A stretch of DNA of 32,745 nt from REEB506 sp049317545 (GTDB taxonomy: Bacteria; Pseudomonadota; Alphaproteobacteria; Caulobacterales; Aquidulcibacteraceae): NCBI GenBank assembly GCA_049317545.1, contig JBMOIB010000021.1:1-32745 (forward strand), written 5' to 3'. The notes below the pieces were generated by a model that made no database searches, had not been told where the DNA came from, and was given only the letters and a program-made list of their open reading frames with translations. The position numbers and the translations under genes were made by a program. Shown here piece by piece: positions 23,183 through 30,741 of the stretch (position 1 is the first letter of the stretch; the number at the start of each line of letters is the position of its first letter).

Positions 23183-23587
23183 ATGATCGCTCACCACGAC
23201 TTGCCTCCGTCGCTCGATGATCTCGAAACGCTCGCGCGCGCCGCCTGGAACGCGCTGCCGGCGCCATTCCGCGCGCTGGCCGGCGATGTCGTGATCCGCG
23301 TCGAAGACGCCGCCGACGAAGAGACGCTCGCCGCCCTGGATCTGGAAAGCCCCTATGACCTCACAGGCCTCTACGCCGGCGTCGACCTGACGCAGCGCTC
23401 AATCGCTGATCCGACGCCGTCGATCCCGATGGTTTTCCTTTATCGTCTGGCCATCCTCGACGAATGGATCGAGCGCGGCGACACGCCCCTCGCCGAGCTC
23501 GTCGCGCACGTTCTGGTGCACGAGATCGGCCACCATTTCGGGCTCGACGACGACCGCATCGACGCGCTTCTCGAGGCTGAGGACTAG
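23183..23587 (+). CDS. Minimal zincin-like metallopeptidase family protein
   Basis: 134 residues. The zinc site HEIGHHFGLDD (His113, Glu114, His117, with Asp122/Asp123 near) and the preceding VFLYRLAILDEW and ELVAHVLV segments fit the small MetallopeptidaseSC (DUF1025-type) family of bacterial predicted zincins. The ATG at 23183 follows AAGGG closely; frames starting further upstream enter the P450 promoter. No signal peptide is seen, so it is cytoplasmic. The substrate is unknown. It ends convergently with the next gene, whose stop shares the same CTAG. Confidence 0.87.
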   Translation: MIAHHDLPPSLDDLETLARAAWNALPAPFRALAGDVVIRVEDAADEETLAALDLESPYDLTGLYAGVDLTQRSIADPTPSIPMVFLYRLAILDEWIERGDTPLAELVAHVLVHEIGHHFGLDDDRIDALLEAED

Positions 23588-24027
23588 CGCTCGCGCTTCT
23601 GCGGAACCGCAGTCCGGTTCGCCATGCCCATGCGGGAGCGGCAATATTCCTCTGGATCAGGTCCAACGGGATTGGCGCGGCCGCCCGGGCCTTCGAACGA
23701 TCCTTGCGCGCGGATGACGCAACGGTCCCAGGCGGCGATGTCCTCGGCCCGCTGCGAAGCTGTGCGTACGTCGCCCGAAGGCGTCGCGACCTTTTCCGGC
23801 TGAACCTGGACGTCGCCTTGCCGGATCGGCGGCGCGGGCGTCGGGGCGGGAGGAATGATCGGGCGTCCCACGGCGCCGGGCGCCGGCGCAGGATCGGGCG
23901 CGGCGCCGGCGTCGGCCGGCGGCGGCAAAGCGCCGGGCGCGCGCTGTTGAGGAAGGGGCTGCGAGCCCGCACACGCGGCGAGCGCAAGCGCAAGCGCCAG
24001 ACCTGCAATCGATCGAGCCGTTACCAT
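23584..24027 (-). CDS. Pro-rich putative lipoprotein
   Basis: 147 residues, not recognised as a known family. The N-terminus has a lipoprotein signal (GLALALALAACAGS) with lipobox LAAC, acylation at Cys19. A long Pro/Ala-rich low-complexity stretch (about 24-72) is followed by a small conserved-looking domain: ASQRAEDIAAWDRCVIRAQG, then DPEEYCRSRMGMANRTAVP with two Cys that could pair. It overlaps the 3' end of the Sir2 gene by seven bases, so it is likely co-transcribed with it, and its TAG overlaps the stop of the convergent zincin gene. Confidence 0.75.
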   Translation of the reverse strand: MVTARSIAGLALALALAACAGSQPLPQQRAPGALPPPADAGAAPDPAPAPGAVGRPIIPPAPTPAPPIRQGDVQVQPEKVATPSGDVRTASQRAEDIAAWDRCVIRAQGSFEGPGGRANPVGPDPEEYCRSRMGMANRTAVPQKRER

Positions 24028-24737
24028 CCGGGGCCTCCCGTCAGCTGATCCACGAAGCTTGGGACCACAACGCTAGCCGGACCATAGAGCTTTTCGTCGA
24101 AGGCGTCGGCATTTTCGCTCGGTTCGAGATTGAGTTCGACAGTGCGGACCTTGCGCAGCCGCGCTTGCGACACGAACGCCGCCGCCGGATAGACCGAGCC
24201 GCTGGTGCCGATGCTGACGAAAAGGTCCGCCTGATCGAGCGACGCGAAAATGGCGTCCATTTCGAAGGGCATTTCGCCGAACCAGACGACGTGTGGCCGC
24301 AAATGGCCGGCGCGCGTGCAGCCGGGGCATCGCGTGTCGAGCGTTACGGGATCATCCCACCTGACGACCACGCCGCAGCGCTCGCAGCGGATCTTGCGCA
24401 ACTCCCCGTGCATATGGACGACGTTCTTCGACCCTGCCTGTTCGTGCAGATCGTCAACGTTTTGGGTCACCAGAACGAGCCCCCGCCCACTCGCCTCACA
24501 GGCGAGTTCGAGCCTGGCGAGCGCCGCATGCGCTGCGTTCGGAGACGCCGTGACCATGTTGGCGCGCCGGGCATTGTAGAAGTCGAGGACGAGTTTCGGG
24601 TTGCGGGCAAAGCCCTCCGGGGTCGCCACGTCGGCCAGATTGACCTTCGTCCAGAGCCCGTCTTTGTCCCGGAAAGTCCCAAGGCCGGACTCGGCGCTTA
24701 CGCCGGCTCCAGTCAGAATGAAGATGCGCGAAGTCAT
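24021..24737 (-). CDS. cobB: Sir2-family NAD-dependent deacylase (CobB type, desuccinylase motif)
   Basis: 238 residues. NAD-binding motifs GAGVSAESG (10-18), GTFRD (20-24) and TQNVDDLHEQAG (91-102) are intact; the catalytic base is His110 in HMHGEL; four Cys (118, 121, 137, 140) bind zinc. Tyr54 and Arg57 in FYNARR give the Tyr-x-x-Arg acid-anion pair of SIRT5/CobB-like enzymes that remove succinyl or malonyl groups as well as acetyl. The ATG at 24737 has GGAGGG seven bases upstream. It would reset lysine acylation of metabolic enzymes in the cytoplasm. Confidence 0.94.
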   Translation of the reverse strand: MTSRIFILTGAGVSAESGLGTFRDKDGLWTKVNLADVATPEGFARNPKLVLDFYNARRANMVTASPNAAHAALARLELACEASGRGLVLVTQNVDDLHEQAGSKNVVHMHGELRKIRCERCGVVVRWDDPVTLDTRCPGCTRAGHLRPHVVWFGEMPFEMDAIFASLDQADLFVSIGTSGSVYPAAAFVSQARLRKVRTVELNLEPSENADAFDEKLYGPASVVVPSFVDQLTGGPGW

Positions 24738-24845
24738 CTGAATTCCCTCCGTGCACTGCCGAAAGTCGACAATTCGTTCATATTGTGGTGGAACGGCCGC
24801 GGCGAGATTGTGTAAACGGCCTTATGGTCAGCCCAACTTCTCGCT

Positions 24846-24867
24846 TCCGGACGATCGATCATCCGGA
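24846..24867. promoter_or_regulatory. 22-bp inverted repeat between divergent genes
   Basis: TCCGGA-(C)-GATCGATC-(A)-TCCGGA: a dyad with one mismatched pair, in the 220-bp region between cobB (minus) and the Cys-rich lipoprotein gene (plus). Its position between divergent starts suits an operator. No homologous site was seen elsewhere in the window. Confidence 0.4.
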
Positions 24868-24957
24868 CAGAGACCGAATAATCGGCTGGGTTGAGTTGTC
24901 TTGGTCCGGGCGGGGCGGTGCGCCGTTCTCGTCGTAAAAACAAAAACGGGGTCCTCC

Positions 24958-25482
24958 ATGTCTTGGAAAGCCATTATCGCCGTGGTCGCCGTCGCCGGGT
25001 TCGCCGGCGCCTGCCAAACCATTCCGAAAGAGCAAACGGTCGGCCAGTACTGCGCTGACGCTTCGAACGCCAACAAGGACGTTTGCAAGATCAACATCGA
25101 GATCGAAGGCACGCGCAAATCGCTCGCCCAGACCGATCTGAAGCTGTCCGAAGCCCGCGCGATCGCCGACCAGGCCGTCGTCGCCGCGGCCGCCGCAAAG
25201 GACCAGATGTTCTGCGAAACGCGCACCCTCAACAAGACCAATATCGGCACGTGCTCGCCGGGCTATTCGCTCGTGAGCTGCACCCAGTCGCGCTACACCT
25301 ATCGCGCTGGCGGCCCCTCGATCCTGCGTGAAGTCGACGACAAGCAGTGCCGCTTCAACGACCGCGTCCTCGAGATGAAGGTCCGTTGCTGCATGGCCGG
25401 CAACCAAGCCGCGCCGACCGAACAGGTCCTCCAAACGCCGGCGCCGAAGACGCAGCCTGCGAAGACCCAGCCGACCTCGTAA
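24958..25482 (+). CDS. Cys-rich putative lipoprotein, unknown function
   Basis: 174 residues, not recognised. A hydrophobic N-terminus (WKAIIAVVAVAGFAGAC) ends in a lipobox-like GAC, acylation probably at Cys19. A helical middle (KINIEIEGTRKSLAQTDLKL, then ARAIADQAVVAAAAAKDQM) could be a short coiled coil; the C-terminal half has paired Cys (MFCETR, GTCSPGYSLVSC, KQCRF, RCCM), suggesting disulfides in the envelope. A Lys/Thr/Pro/Gln tail closes the protein. The ATG at 24958 starts the export signal; the frame from 24901 adds residues without a site. A strong terminator follows, so it is probably monocistronic. Confidence 0.78.
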   Translation: MSWKAIIAVVAVAGFAGACQTIPKEQTVGQYCADASNANKDVCKINIEIEGTRKSLAQTDLKLSEARAIADQAVVAAAAAKDQMFCETRTLNKTNIGTCSPGYSLVSCTQSRYTYRAGGPSILREVDDKQCRFNDRVLEMKVRCCMAGNQAAPTEQVLQTPAPKTQPAKTQPTS

Positions 25483-25505
25483 GTCCGGCTTCGTCGCATA
25501 ATGTG

Positions 25506-25538
25506 AAGGCCCGGCCGCAAGGCCGGGCCTTTTTCTTT
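25506..25538 (+). terminator. Strong intrinsic terminator
   Basis: AAGGCCCGGCC (25506-25516), loop GCAA, GGCCGGGCCTT (25521-25531), then TTTTCTTTG. An 11-bp perfect stem with a tetraloop and T-tract, 24 bases after the Cys-rich lipoprotein stop. Confidence 0.92.
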
Positions 25539-25576
25539 GTCGCTGCCCGGGCGCCCTTGGCGCAGCGCCGAATGCC

Positions 25577-26128
25577 TCAGCCCTGCAGCGCATACTCCGC
25601 CTCCAGACGATAAAGGCTCGCCGCGCCCTGACGAACCCGGCTCGAATACAGGCCGAACCCGGCGATCTCGAGCGCTGCGCTCTCAAACAGCGCGCAGCGC
25701 GCCTGAAACGACATGACCCTGTCCAGGTCGCCGAAGCGGAGCTTGGCGAGCGTCACGTGCGGCGTGAATTTGCGGACCTCGGCCTTGAGGCCGACGCGCC
25801 GCGCCGCCCGCTCGCAGGCGTCGGCGAGCCGGGCGAGCCCGCCGGTGTCGTCCTCGACGCCGATCCAAACGGCATGCGGGTCCGCGCCGCCGAACGCGCC
25901 GGCGCCTTTGAGGCGGACCTGGAACGGCGCCATGGCCGAGACCGCGGCGTCGATCTCGCCGTCGAGGTCTTCGGCGACGGTCTCGTCAAGCTCGCCGAAG
26001 AAGCGCAGCGTCACGTGAAGGTTTTCCCGCGGCGTCCAGCGCGCGCCCGGCAGCCCGCGCATCAACGCCGCGAGCCGTACGCCTATGTCGTCCGGGATCG
26101 GCGCGGCCGCGAACAGCCGCAGGCCCAT
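25577..26128 (-). CDS. thpR: RNA 2',3'-cyclic phosphodiesterase (2'-5' RNA ligase family)
   Basis: 183 residues, 2H phosphoesterase fold. Both catalytic HxT motifs are present: HVTL at His38 (RENLHVTLRFFGEL) and HVTL at His124 (FTPHVTLAKL). The start MGLRLFAAAPIP is typical. ThpR enzymes open 2',3'-cyclic phosphates on RNA and can ligate tRNA halves in vitro; the cellular role is unclear. The start abuts the stop of the small acidic protein upstream (TGA directly followed by ATG), so the pair is an operon. Confidence 0.93.
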   Translation of the reverse strand: MGLRLFAAAPIPDDIGVRLAALMRGLPGARWTPRENLHVTLRFFGELDETVAEDLDGEIDAAVSAMAPFQVRLKGAGAFGGADPHAVWIGVEDDTGGLARLADACERAARRVGLKAEVRKFTPHVTLAKLRFGDLDRVMSFQARCALFESAALEIAGFGLYSSRVRQGAASLYRLEAEYALQG

Positions 26129-26371
26129 TCAGTCCTCGCCTTCCTCGGCGTCTTTTTCGATCTGGTCGGCCAGTTCGCGCAGGACCTTGGCGATGTCCTC
26201 ATGGCCGGCCGCATCGACCGCGGCGTTGACCGCGGCCTCGACCATCGCGACGGCGACGTAATCGGCCAGCGGCCCCGCCTCGTCGAGCGCGGCGTCGAGG
26301 TGTTTGTCGGCGATCGCCAGCGCTTGATCGAACATGTCTTCAGCGTTGGCGTCGGCGGTGGATTCGGCCAT
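26129..26371 (-). CDS. Small acidic helical protein, unknown
   Basis: 80 residues, strongly acidic and almost entirely predicted helix, with no Cys, signal peptide or membrane segment (MAESTADANAEDMFDQAL, later ADYVAVAMVEAAVNAAVDAA and a DQIEKDAEEGED tail). The ATG at 26371 has AGAAAGG about eight bases upstream. It directly precedes thpR with no gap. I do not recognise a family; conservation beside thpR in relatives would show whether they work together. Confidence 0.72.
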   Translation of the reverse strand: MAESTADANAEDMFDQALAIADKHLDAALDEAGPLADYVAVAMVEAAVNAAVDAAGHEDIAKVLRELADQIEKDAEEGED

Positions 26372-26430
26372 GGCGCAGCCTTTCTGTCGATGCGCGCGGA
26401 ATCGCTCGCAGCCCTCTTATAGCATTCCCG

Positions 26431-27489
26431 TCACGGACAGGGATTGGGGTGGGCGGTGTGGAGTGCGTTGACGCGCGTCTCCATCGCATCGGTCCAGACG
26501 ATGTCGAACGCGTCGAGGTCGTCCTTCAGCTGGGCCATGCTCGTCGCGCCGATGATGACCGACCCCATGAACGCGCGGGTCTGGCAGAACTTGAGCGCCA
26601 GCTGCGTCGGCGTCACGCCGAGCTCGACGGCGGCGTCGAGATAAGACGCCAACGCCTGATCGGCGCCTGCCCGTTCATAACGCTGCAGCCGCTGGAACAG
26701 CTTCTTGCGCGAGCCTTCCGGCAGCGCGCCATTGCGATACTTGCCGGTCAGATAGCCCTGCCCGAGCGGCGAATAGGCGAGCAGGCTCACGTCCTCGCGC
26801 AGGCAGCATTCGGCGAGGCCATATTCGAAGACGCGGTTGACGAGATTGTAGGCGTTCTGGATCGAGGCGATCCGCGGCAGGCCGGAGACCTCGCTGGCGT
26901 GCACCAGGCCCATCACGCCCCAGGGGCTCTCGTTGGAGACGCCGATCGAACGGATCGTCCCCTTCTCGACATGCCGGCCGAGCGACTCGAGGATCTCCTG
27001 GAACGGCAGATAGTCCTGCGGATAATCCTGATAGGTCTGGAAGCCGAAACCGGCGTAGCCGCGATCTGGCCAGTGCAGCTGATAGAGATCGATGTAATCG
27101 GTCTGCAGCCGCTTCAGGCTCGCCTCGACCGCGAAATCGATCTGCTTGCGCGTGTGCCGCGTCAGGCCGCCGTCGAGCAGCGCCTCGTCGCCGCCGCGCA
27201 CCCAGGTCATCGGCGAACGGCCGGCGATCTTGGTGGCGAGCACGATCTTGTCGCGATTGCCGCGCGCCTTGAACCAGGTCCCGATGATCCGCTCGGTGGA
27301 GCCTTGCGTCTCAGGCCGCGGCGGCACTGCGTACATTTCGGCGGTGTCGAAGAAATTGATCCCGCGCTCGACGGCGTAATCCATCTGGCGATGGCCTTCG
27401 GCTTCGTCGTTCTGCTCGCCCCAGGTCATGGTCCCCAGGCAGATGTCGGTGATCCGGATCCCGGTCCGGCCTAGGTCGCGCGTATGCAT
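26431..27489 (-). CDS. Aldo/keto reductase (Tas-like)
   Basis: 352 residues, NADPH-dependent aldo/keto reductase of the longer Tas-like subgroup. The tetrad is Asp48 and Tyr53 (FFDTAEMYAVP), Lys87 (ATKIAG) and His139 (YQLHWPD). Further markers are YSPLGQGYLTGKY and the C-terminal IIGATSMAQLKDDLDAFDI, which form the cofactor-side helices. The ATG at 27489 has GGGAG six bases upstream; the longer frame from 27540 is unlikely. The barrel looks complete. The physiological carbonyl substrate cannot be told from sequence. Confidence 0.93.
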   Translation of the reverse strand: MHTRDLGRTGIRITDICLGTMTWGEQNDEAEGHRQMDYAVERGINFFDTAEMYAVPPRPETQGSTERIIGTWFKARGNRDKIVLATKIAGRSPMTWVRGGDEALLDGGLTRHTRKQIDFAVEASLKRLQTDYIDLYQLHWPDRGYAGFGFQTYQDYPQDYLPFQEILESLGRHVEKGTIRSIGVSNESPWGVMGLVHASEVSGLPRIASIQNAYNLVNRVFEYGLAECCLREDVSLLAYSPLGQGYLTGKYRNGALPEGSRKKLFQRLQRYERAGADQALASYLDAAVELGVTPTQLALKFCQTRAFMGSVIIGATSMAQLKDDLDAFDIVWTDAMETRVNALHTAHPNPCP

Positions 27490-27872
27490 GGGAACTCCCG
27501 CTAGCGCGCATGGTTTACGGCGGCGGCGCGCGGACGGCAACCGGAGCCAACGTTCACGCTTTGTTCAGAGCTCGACCCTGCCATGCTGAAGCGCTCGTTC
27601 GCGCCGGCCGCCGATGAACGGCCTGAAAGCCGCTCTCCGATTGTCGCCAGGTCACGCTGCAGCGAATACTTGACCAGCCCAAGATGAGGGTCGAAGCAGA
27701 GCTTCTGAAGACGGGCCGGAACCGCATTTGCAACGGACCACGTCTTGATTTCGTCATATGACTGCCCCGACGTCAAGCGCGAAACGGTCGCATCCTGCGG
27801 CGCCGTGCTTGGCGCATTCCCGCCGCGGGCGTAAAAACCGGGCGCTGCCGTTTCGCCAGTCCGGAGATTCAC
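27490..27872. other. 383-bp region between divergent aldo/keto reductase and GST genes
   Basis: It should contain both promoters. The only coding candidate is the minus-strand frame described at 27501-27776. Base composition is less GC-rich than the flanking genes. No palindrome or known element stands out. Confidence 0.6.
27501..27776 (-). pseudogene. Possible small or degraded ORF
   Basis: An open frame ending at a TAG (27503-27501) can be read from a TTG at 27776 (91 residues). Its composition looks more protein-like than a typical shadow (SGQSYDEIKTWSVANAVPAR, then QKLCFDPHLGLVKYSLQRDL) and its third codon positions are less GC-rich than those of neighbours. There is no good ribosome site or ATG and no recognised family. 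It could be the remnant of a gene, a small foreign gene, or chance. Confidence 0.25.
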
Positions 27873-28514
27873 ATGACGACCCGCTATGTTCTGCACGGCA
27901 TTTTCGCGTCCGGCCCCACCTACAAGGTCGGCCTGATGCTGACGCTCACGGGAACCGCGTTCGACTACGAGCACGTCAACATGATGCAAGGCGCCCACAA
28001 GAGCCCGGAATTCCTCACCAAGAACCGCTTCGGCCAGGTCCCCTGCCTGGAAGACCGCCAGACCGGCGCCATGATGTGCCAGTCCTCCGCAATCCTCGAA
28101 TATCTGGCCGAAACGACCGGCAAACTCCTCGGCGCCGACGCCGCTGAGCGTCAGGTCGCCCGCGAGTGGGTCTATTGGTCGAACGATCGCCTCGCTCGCG
28201 GCATCTATCGCCCCCGGGCGTTCAAGTTCGGGTTCGCCAAGGCCCACGAAGAAATCGTTTCGCACTACACGGCCGAGGGCAAAGCCGCGCTGACCGAGCT
28301 CGACAAGCACCTCGCCGGCAAGTCCTGGCTGGCGGGCGGCAGCGGCCCGACCTTCGCCGACGTCGACGTCTACGGCGTCGTCGGCTACGCGCCCCATGCC
28401 GGCCACACGCTCGCGGATTGGCCGAACGTTGCGGCCTGGGTCGCGCGCGTCGAGGCGCTGCCGGGCTTCCAAAGCATCGACGCCCTGCTGCCGAAGGAAA
28501 GCCGCGCAGTCTAA
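27873..28514 (+). CDS. Glutathione S-transferase family protein
   Basis: 213 residues. The N-terminal thioredoxin-like domain (1-80) has the glutathione-binding core FGQVPCLED and the SSAILEYLAE segment; the C-terminal helical domain (about 90-205) contains the GGSGPTFADVDVYGVVGY motif of the GST C-terminal fold (N-capping box region). The N-terminal catalytic residue could be Ser or Tyr in the FASGPTYKV region; not certain. The ATG at 27873 follows GGAG after six bases. Substrate unknown; detoxification conjugation or a thiol-dependent isomerase role are both possible. A cluster of dispersed palindromic repeats follows. Confidence 0.9.
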   Translation: MTTRYVLHGIFASGPTYKVGLMLTLTGTAFDYEHVNMMQGAHKSPEFLTKNRFGQVPCLEDRQTGAMMCQSSAILEYLAETTGKLLGADAAERQVAREWVYWSNDRLARGIYRPRAFKFGFAKAHEEIVSHYTAEGKAALTELDKHLAGKSWLAGGSGPTFADVDVYGVVGYAPHAGHTLADWPNVAAWVARVEALPGFQSIDALLPKESRAV

Positions 28515-28575
28515 GCCCTCTTCCGGCGCGGGAGCGATGGGAGGGGGAGATGGCGGATGCGGCGCGGCCGGTGCG

Positions 28576-28750
28576 CCCTCTCCCCACCCCTTGCCCCTCC
28601 CCGCTGGGGAGGGGGACAGGCGCACGCACTGGAACCGGATCGCGCCGTCAACGCCCTCCCCCAGCGGGGGAGGGTTGGGAGGGGGAGAAAACCCCGCCAC
28701 CCAGGTTCAGCCCGCGTGCTCCCTCCTCGCACTCCCCGCTGGGGAGGGGC
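28576..28750. repeat. Dispersed GC-rich palindromic repeat, three units
   Basis: Three copies of the family seen at 20212-20330: 28576-28616 (CTCCCCACCCC then CCCCTCCCCGCTGGGGAGGG), 28653-28687 (CCCTCCCCCAGCGGGGGAGG then GTTGGGAGGGGGA) and a partial copy at 28720-28749 (CTCCCCGCTGGGGAGGGG). They fill the gap between the convergent GST and fabI genes and may terminate both transcripts. Frames that run through them are spurious. Confidence 0.85.
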
Positions 28751-28761
28751 AGCGCGAGCCC

Positions 28762-29577
28762 TCAGCCCGGCTCGACGCCCTCGGGCAGGCCGACAATGTG
28801 GAAGCCGGCGTCCACGTGCACCACTTCGCCGGTGGTCGACCGGCCAAGATCGGAGAGCAGCCACAGCGCGGCCCCGGCGACGCCCTCCATGCTGGTGTCC
28901 TCTTTCATCAGGCTCCATTGGCGCCCGGTCGAAAGCAGGCCTCGCCCGCCGGAAATCCCAGCCATAGCGAGCGTGCGCATCGGCCCCGCGCTGATCGCGT
29001 TGACGCGGATGCCGGCCGGGCCGAGATCGCGGGCAATGTATCGCGTCGAGGCCTCGAGCGCCGCTTTGGCGACGCCCATCACATTGTAGCTTGGCAGCAC
29101 CCGCTCGGCGCCAAGATAGGTCAGCGTCACCATGGCGCCGCCCGGCTTCATCATCGCCGCCGCGCGCTTGGCGCAGGCGACGAAGCTGAACGCCGACACG
29201 TCCATCGTCCGCAGGAAGTTCTCCCGCGTGGTGTTCTCGACGAACGAGCCCTTGAGTTCGTTCTTGTCGGAAAAGGCGATCGCGTGGACGAGAAAGTCGA
29301 GCCCGCCCCAGCGCGTCTTGAGCGCGTCGAACGCCGCGTCGAGCTGGGCGTCGTCGGTCACGTCGCATTCCAGCATGGTCTGCGCGCCGATGCTCTCCAC
29401 GAGCGGCCGCACGCGCTTCTCCAGCGCCTCGCCCTGGTAGGTGAACGCCAGTTCCGCGCCCTGCGCGGCCATCTGCGAGGCGATGCCCCAGGCGATCGAC
29501 TTGTCGTTGGCGACGCCCATGACCAGACCGCGCTTGCCGGCCATCAGATCGCCTTTGGGGAAAGTCCAGTCGGACAT
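28762..29577 (-). CDS. fabI: Enoyl-[acyl-carrier-protein] reductase (NADH), FabI
   Basis: 271 residues, short-chain dehydrogenase of the FabI type, the last reductive step of each fatty-acid elongation cycle. The cofactor motif is GVANDKSIAWGIA (21-33); the catalytic pair is Tyr154 (LTYLGAERVLPSYN) and Tyr164 with Lys171 (YNVMGVAKA), the FabI Tyr-x6-Lys arrangement. The ATG at 29577 has GAGGAG six bases upstream. It lies downstream of fabA, fabB and a hydrolase on the same strand; FabI is the classical target of triclosan and isoniazid-like inhibitors. Confidence 0.96.
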   Translation of the reverse strand: MSDWTFPKGDLMAGKRGLVMGVANDKSIAWGIASQMAAQGAELAFTYQGEALEKRVRPLVESIGAQTMLECDVTDDAQLDAAFDALKTRWGGLDFLVHAIAFSDKNELKGSFVENTTRENFLRTMDVSAFSFVACAKRAAAMMKPGGAMVTLTYLGAERVLPSYNVMGVAKAALEASTRYIARDLGPAGIRVNAISAGPMRTLAMAGISGGRGLLSTGRQWSLMKEDTSMEGVAGAALWLLSDLGRSTTGEVVHVDAGFHIVGLPEGVEPG

Positions 29578-29628
29578 GGTGCGCTCCTCGATCGCAAAGG
29601 CGCGGGGTAGAAGCCCGCGCCCCGGCGG

Positions 29629-30630
29629 TCAAGCGCGCGCGCCCCGCTCCTCGAGGAGAAAGCGCCCGGGATTGTCCGGGTCGCGCTGACGTTTCGCCAG
29701 CAGACTGCGGTCAATATCCCCCTGCAAGGTCGCGACGAGATCGGGAATGAACACTTCGCGATCGTCGAAGTACCAGGCATGGCTGTCGATCGGCGCGGTC
29801 TCGCGCCTCGCCAGCCGCGCATAACGCGGCGAACAATCGACGTCGGCGATCCTGGTTCGGACCGCCTCCGGCGCGCCCCACCTGCCGGCCCGCGGCGAGG
29901 TCAGAAAGCGTTTGGCGTTGGACGTCGCCAACGCAATGTCATAGCCGCTGAAATAATTGGTCGTGCGTTGCGCCTTGGCCAGCATGCGCGCCGCCTTGTC
30001 GCCGGCGAGCGAAGCCGCGCCGCCGTCGGCGGCGATCAGCACCAACTGGTTGACCATCCAGGCCCGTTGGCGGGCGTTCTCGTCATGCGGCGCGAAGTCG
30101 AACGCGCAGCGCGTCACATAGGCGCCCATTGAGTGCGCGATGACGTGAACCCGCGTCTCGCAATCGGGAAGATTGAGGCCAGCGAACAGCGCAATGCCCG
30201 TTTCCACCAGCGCCGGCGCCGCCTTCGCCGCATCGAGACTGTCCTCGATATAGTTGGCGAGCGAACCTTTCGACGGCCAATCGAAGCTGACGAACACATG
30301 GGCGAAGCCGGCGTCTGCGAGCGCCCTTGAGATCTTCTTGTGCGTGCGAAGCGCGTCGGCGGCGTCGGTGTTGAAGCCGTGCACGAAGAACACGATGTCG
30401 CCGGCCCGTCGGTCGAGGCGCTTGCCTGGTCTCGCCTCCGCCGGCGGCAATCGCGCGAGCACCTGCTGCGCCCAGCGCTTGCCCGGTTCACCCCCGCTCA
30501 CGCGATGTTCCGGCGCGAAGGCGCCGGCGTCGTCCGGCGCGATCAGGAACGACGGCTCGCCGGGTTCAGGGTCGAAAAACTTGGCGCCGCCGCGCGTGGC
30601 GAGACGCCGCGTCGAAATCGCGAAATGCAT
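29629..30630 (-). CDS. DUF900-type alpha/beta hydrolase
   Basis: 333 residues. The strand-turn DIVFFVHGFNTDAADALR supplies the oxyanion region, and the nucleophile elbow VIAHSMGAYVTR carries the catalytic Ser, with a TTNYFSGYDIALATSN block and a late His in IDSHAWYFDD as the candidate base. This pattern fits the DUF900 esterase-like family. The ATG at 30630 follows GGAGGGGAG. No signal peptide is evident. It sits between fabB and fabI in the same direction (51-bp gap to fabI), so co-transcription with lipid genes is plausible; a role in lipid or acyl-ester hydrolysis is only inference. Confidence 0.85.
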   Translation of the reverse strand: MHFAISTRRLATRGGAKFFDPEPGEPSFLIAPDDAGAFAPEHRVSGGEPGKRWAQQVLARLPPAEARPGKRLDRRAGDIVFFVHGFNTDAADALRTHKKISRALADAGFAHVFVSFDWPSKGSLANYIEDSLDAAKAAPALVETGIALFAGLNLPDCETRVHVIAHSMGAYVTRCAFDFAPHDENARQRAWMVNQLVLIAADGGAASLAGDKAARMLAKAQRTTNYFSGYDIALATSNAKRFLTSPRAGRWGAPEAVRTRIADVDCSPRYARLARRETAPIDSHAWYFDDREVFIPDLVATLQGDIDRSLLAKRQRDPDNPGRFLLEERGARA

Positions 30631-30741
30631 CCCGCATCTCCCCTCCGCCGACCGCGCGGGCCGACGATCGAAGAGTAAGCGGGACACGGCGCGTAAGGTT
30701 CGCCGCGTCTCCCGATCTGGGCGACGCCGCGCGACGCGTGC

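Noticed and set aside
20212..28750. CRISPR array from the repeated CCCTCCCC units
   Set aside because: Units are inverted, irregularly spaced and internally palindromic, with no constant spacer length and no cas genes.
28511..29632. 373-residue minus-strand frame overlapping fabI
   Set aside because: Different frame from fabI, shadow composition, and it ends in the dispersed repeats.
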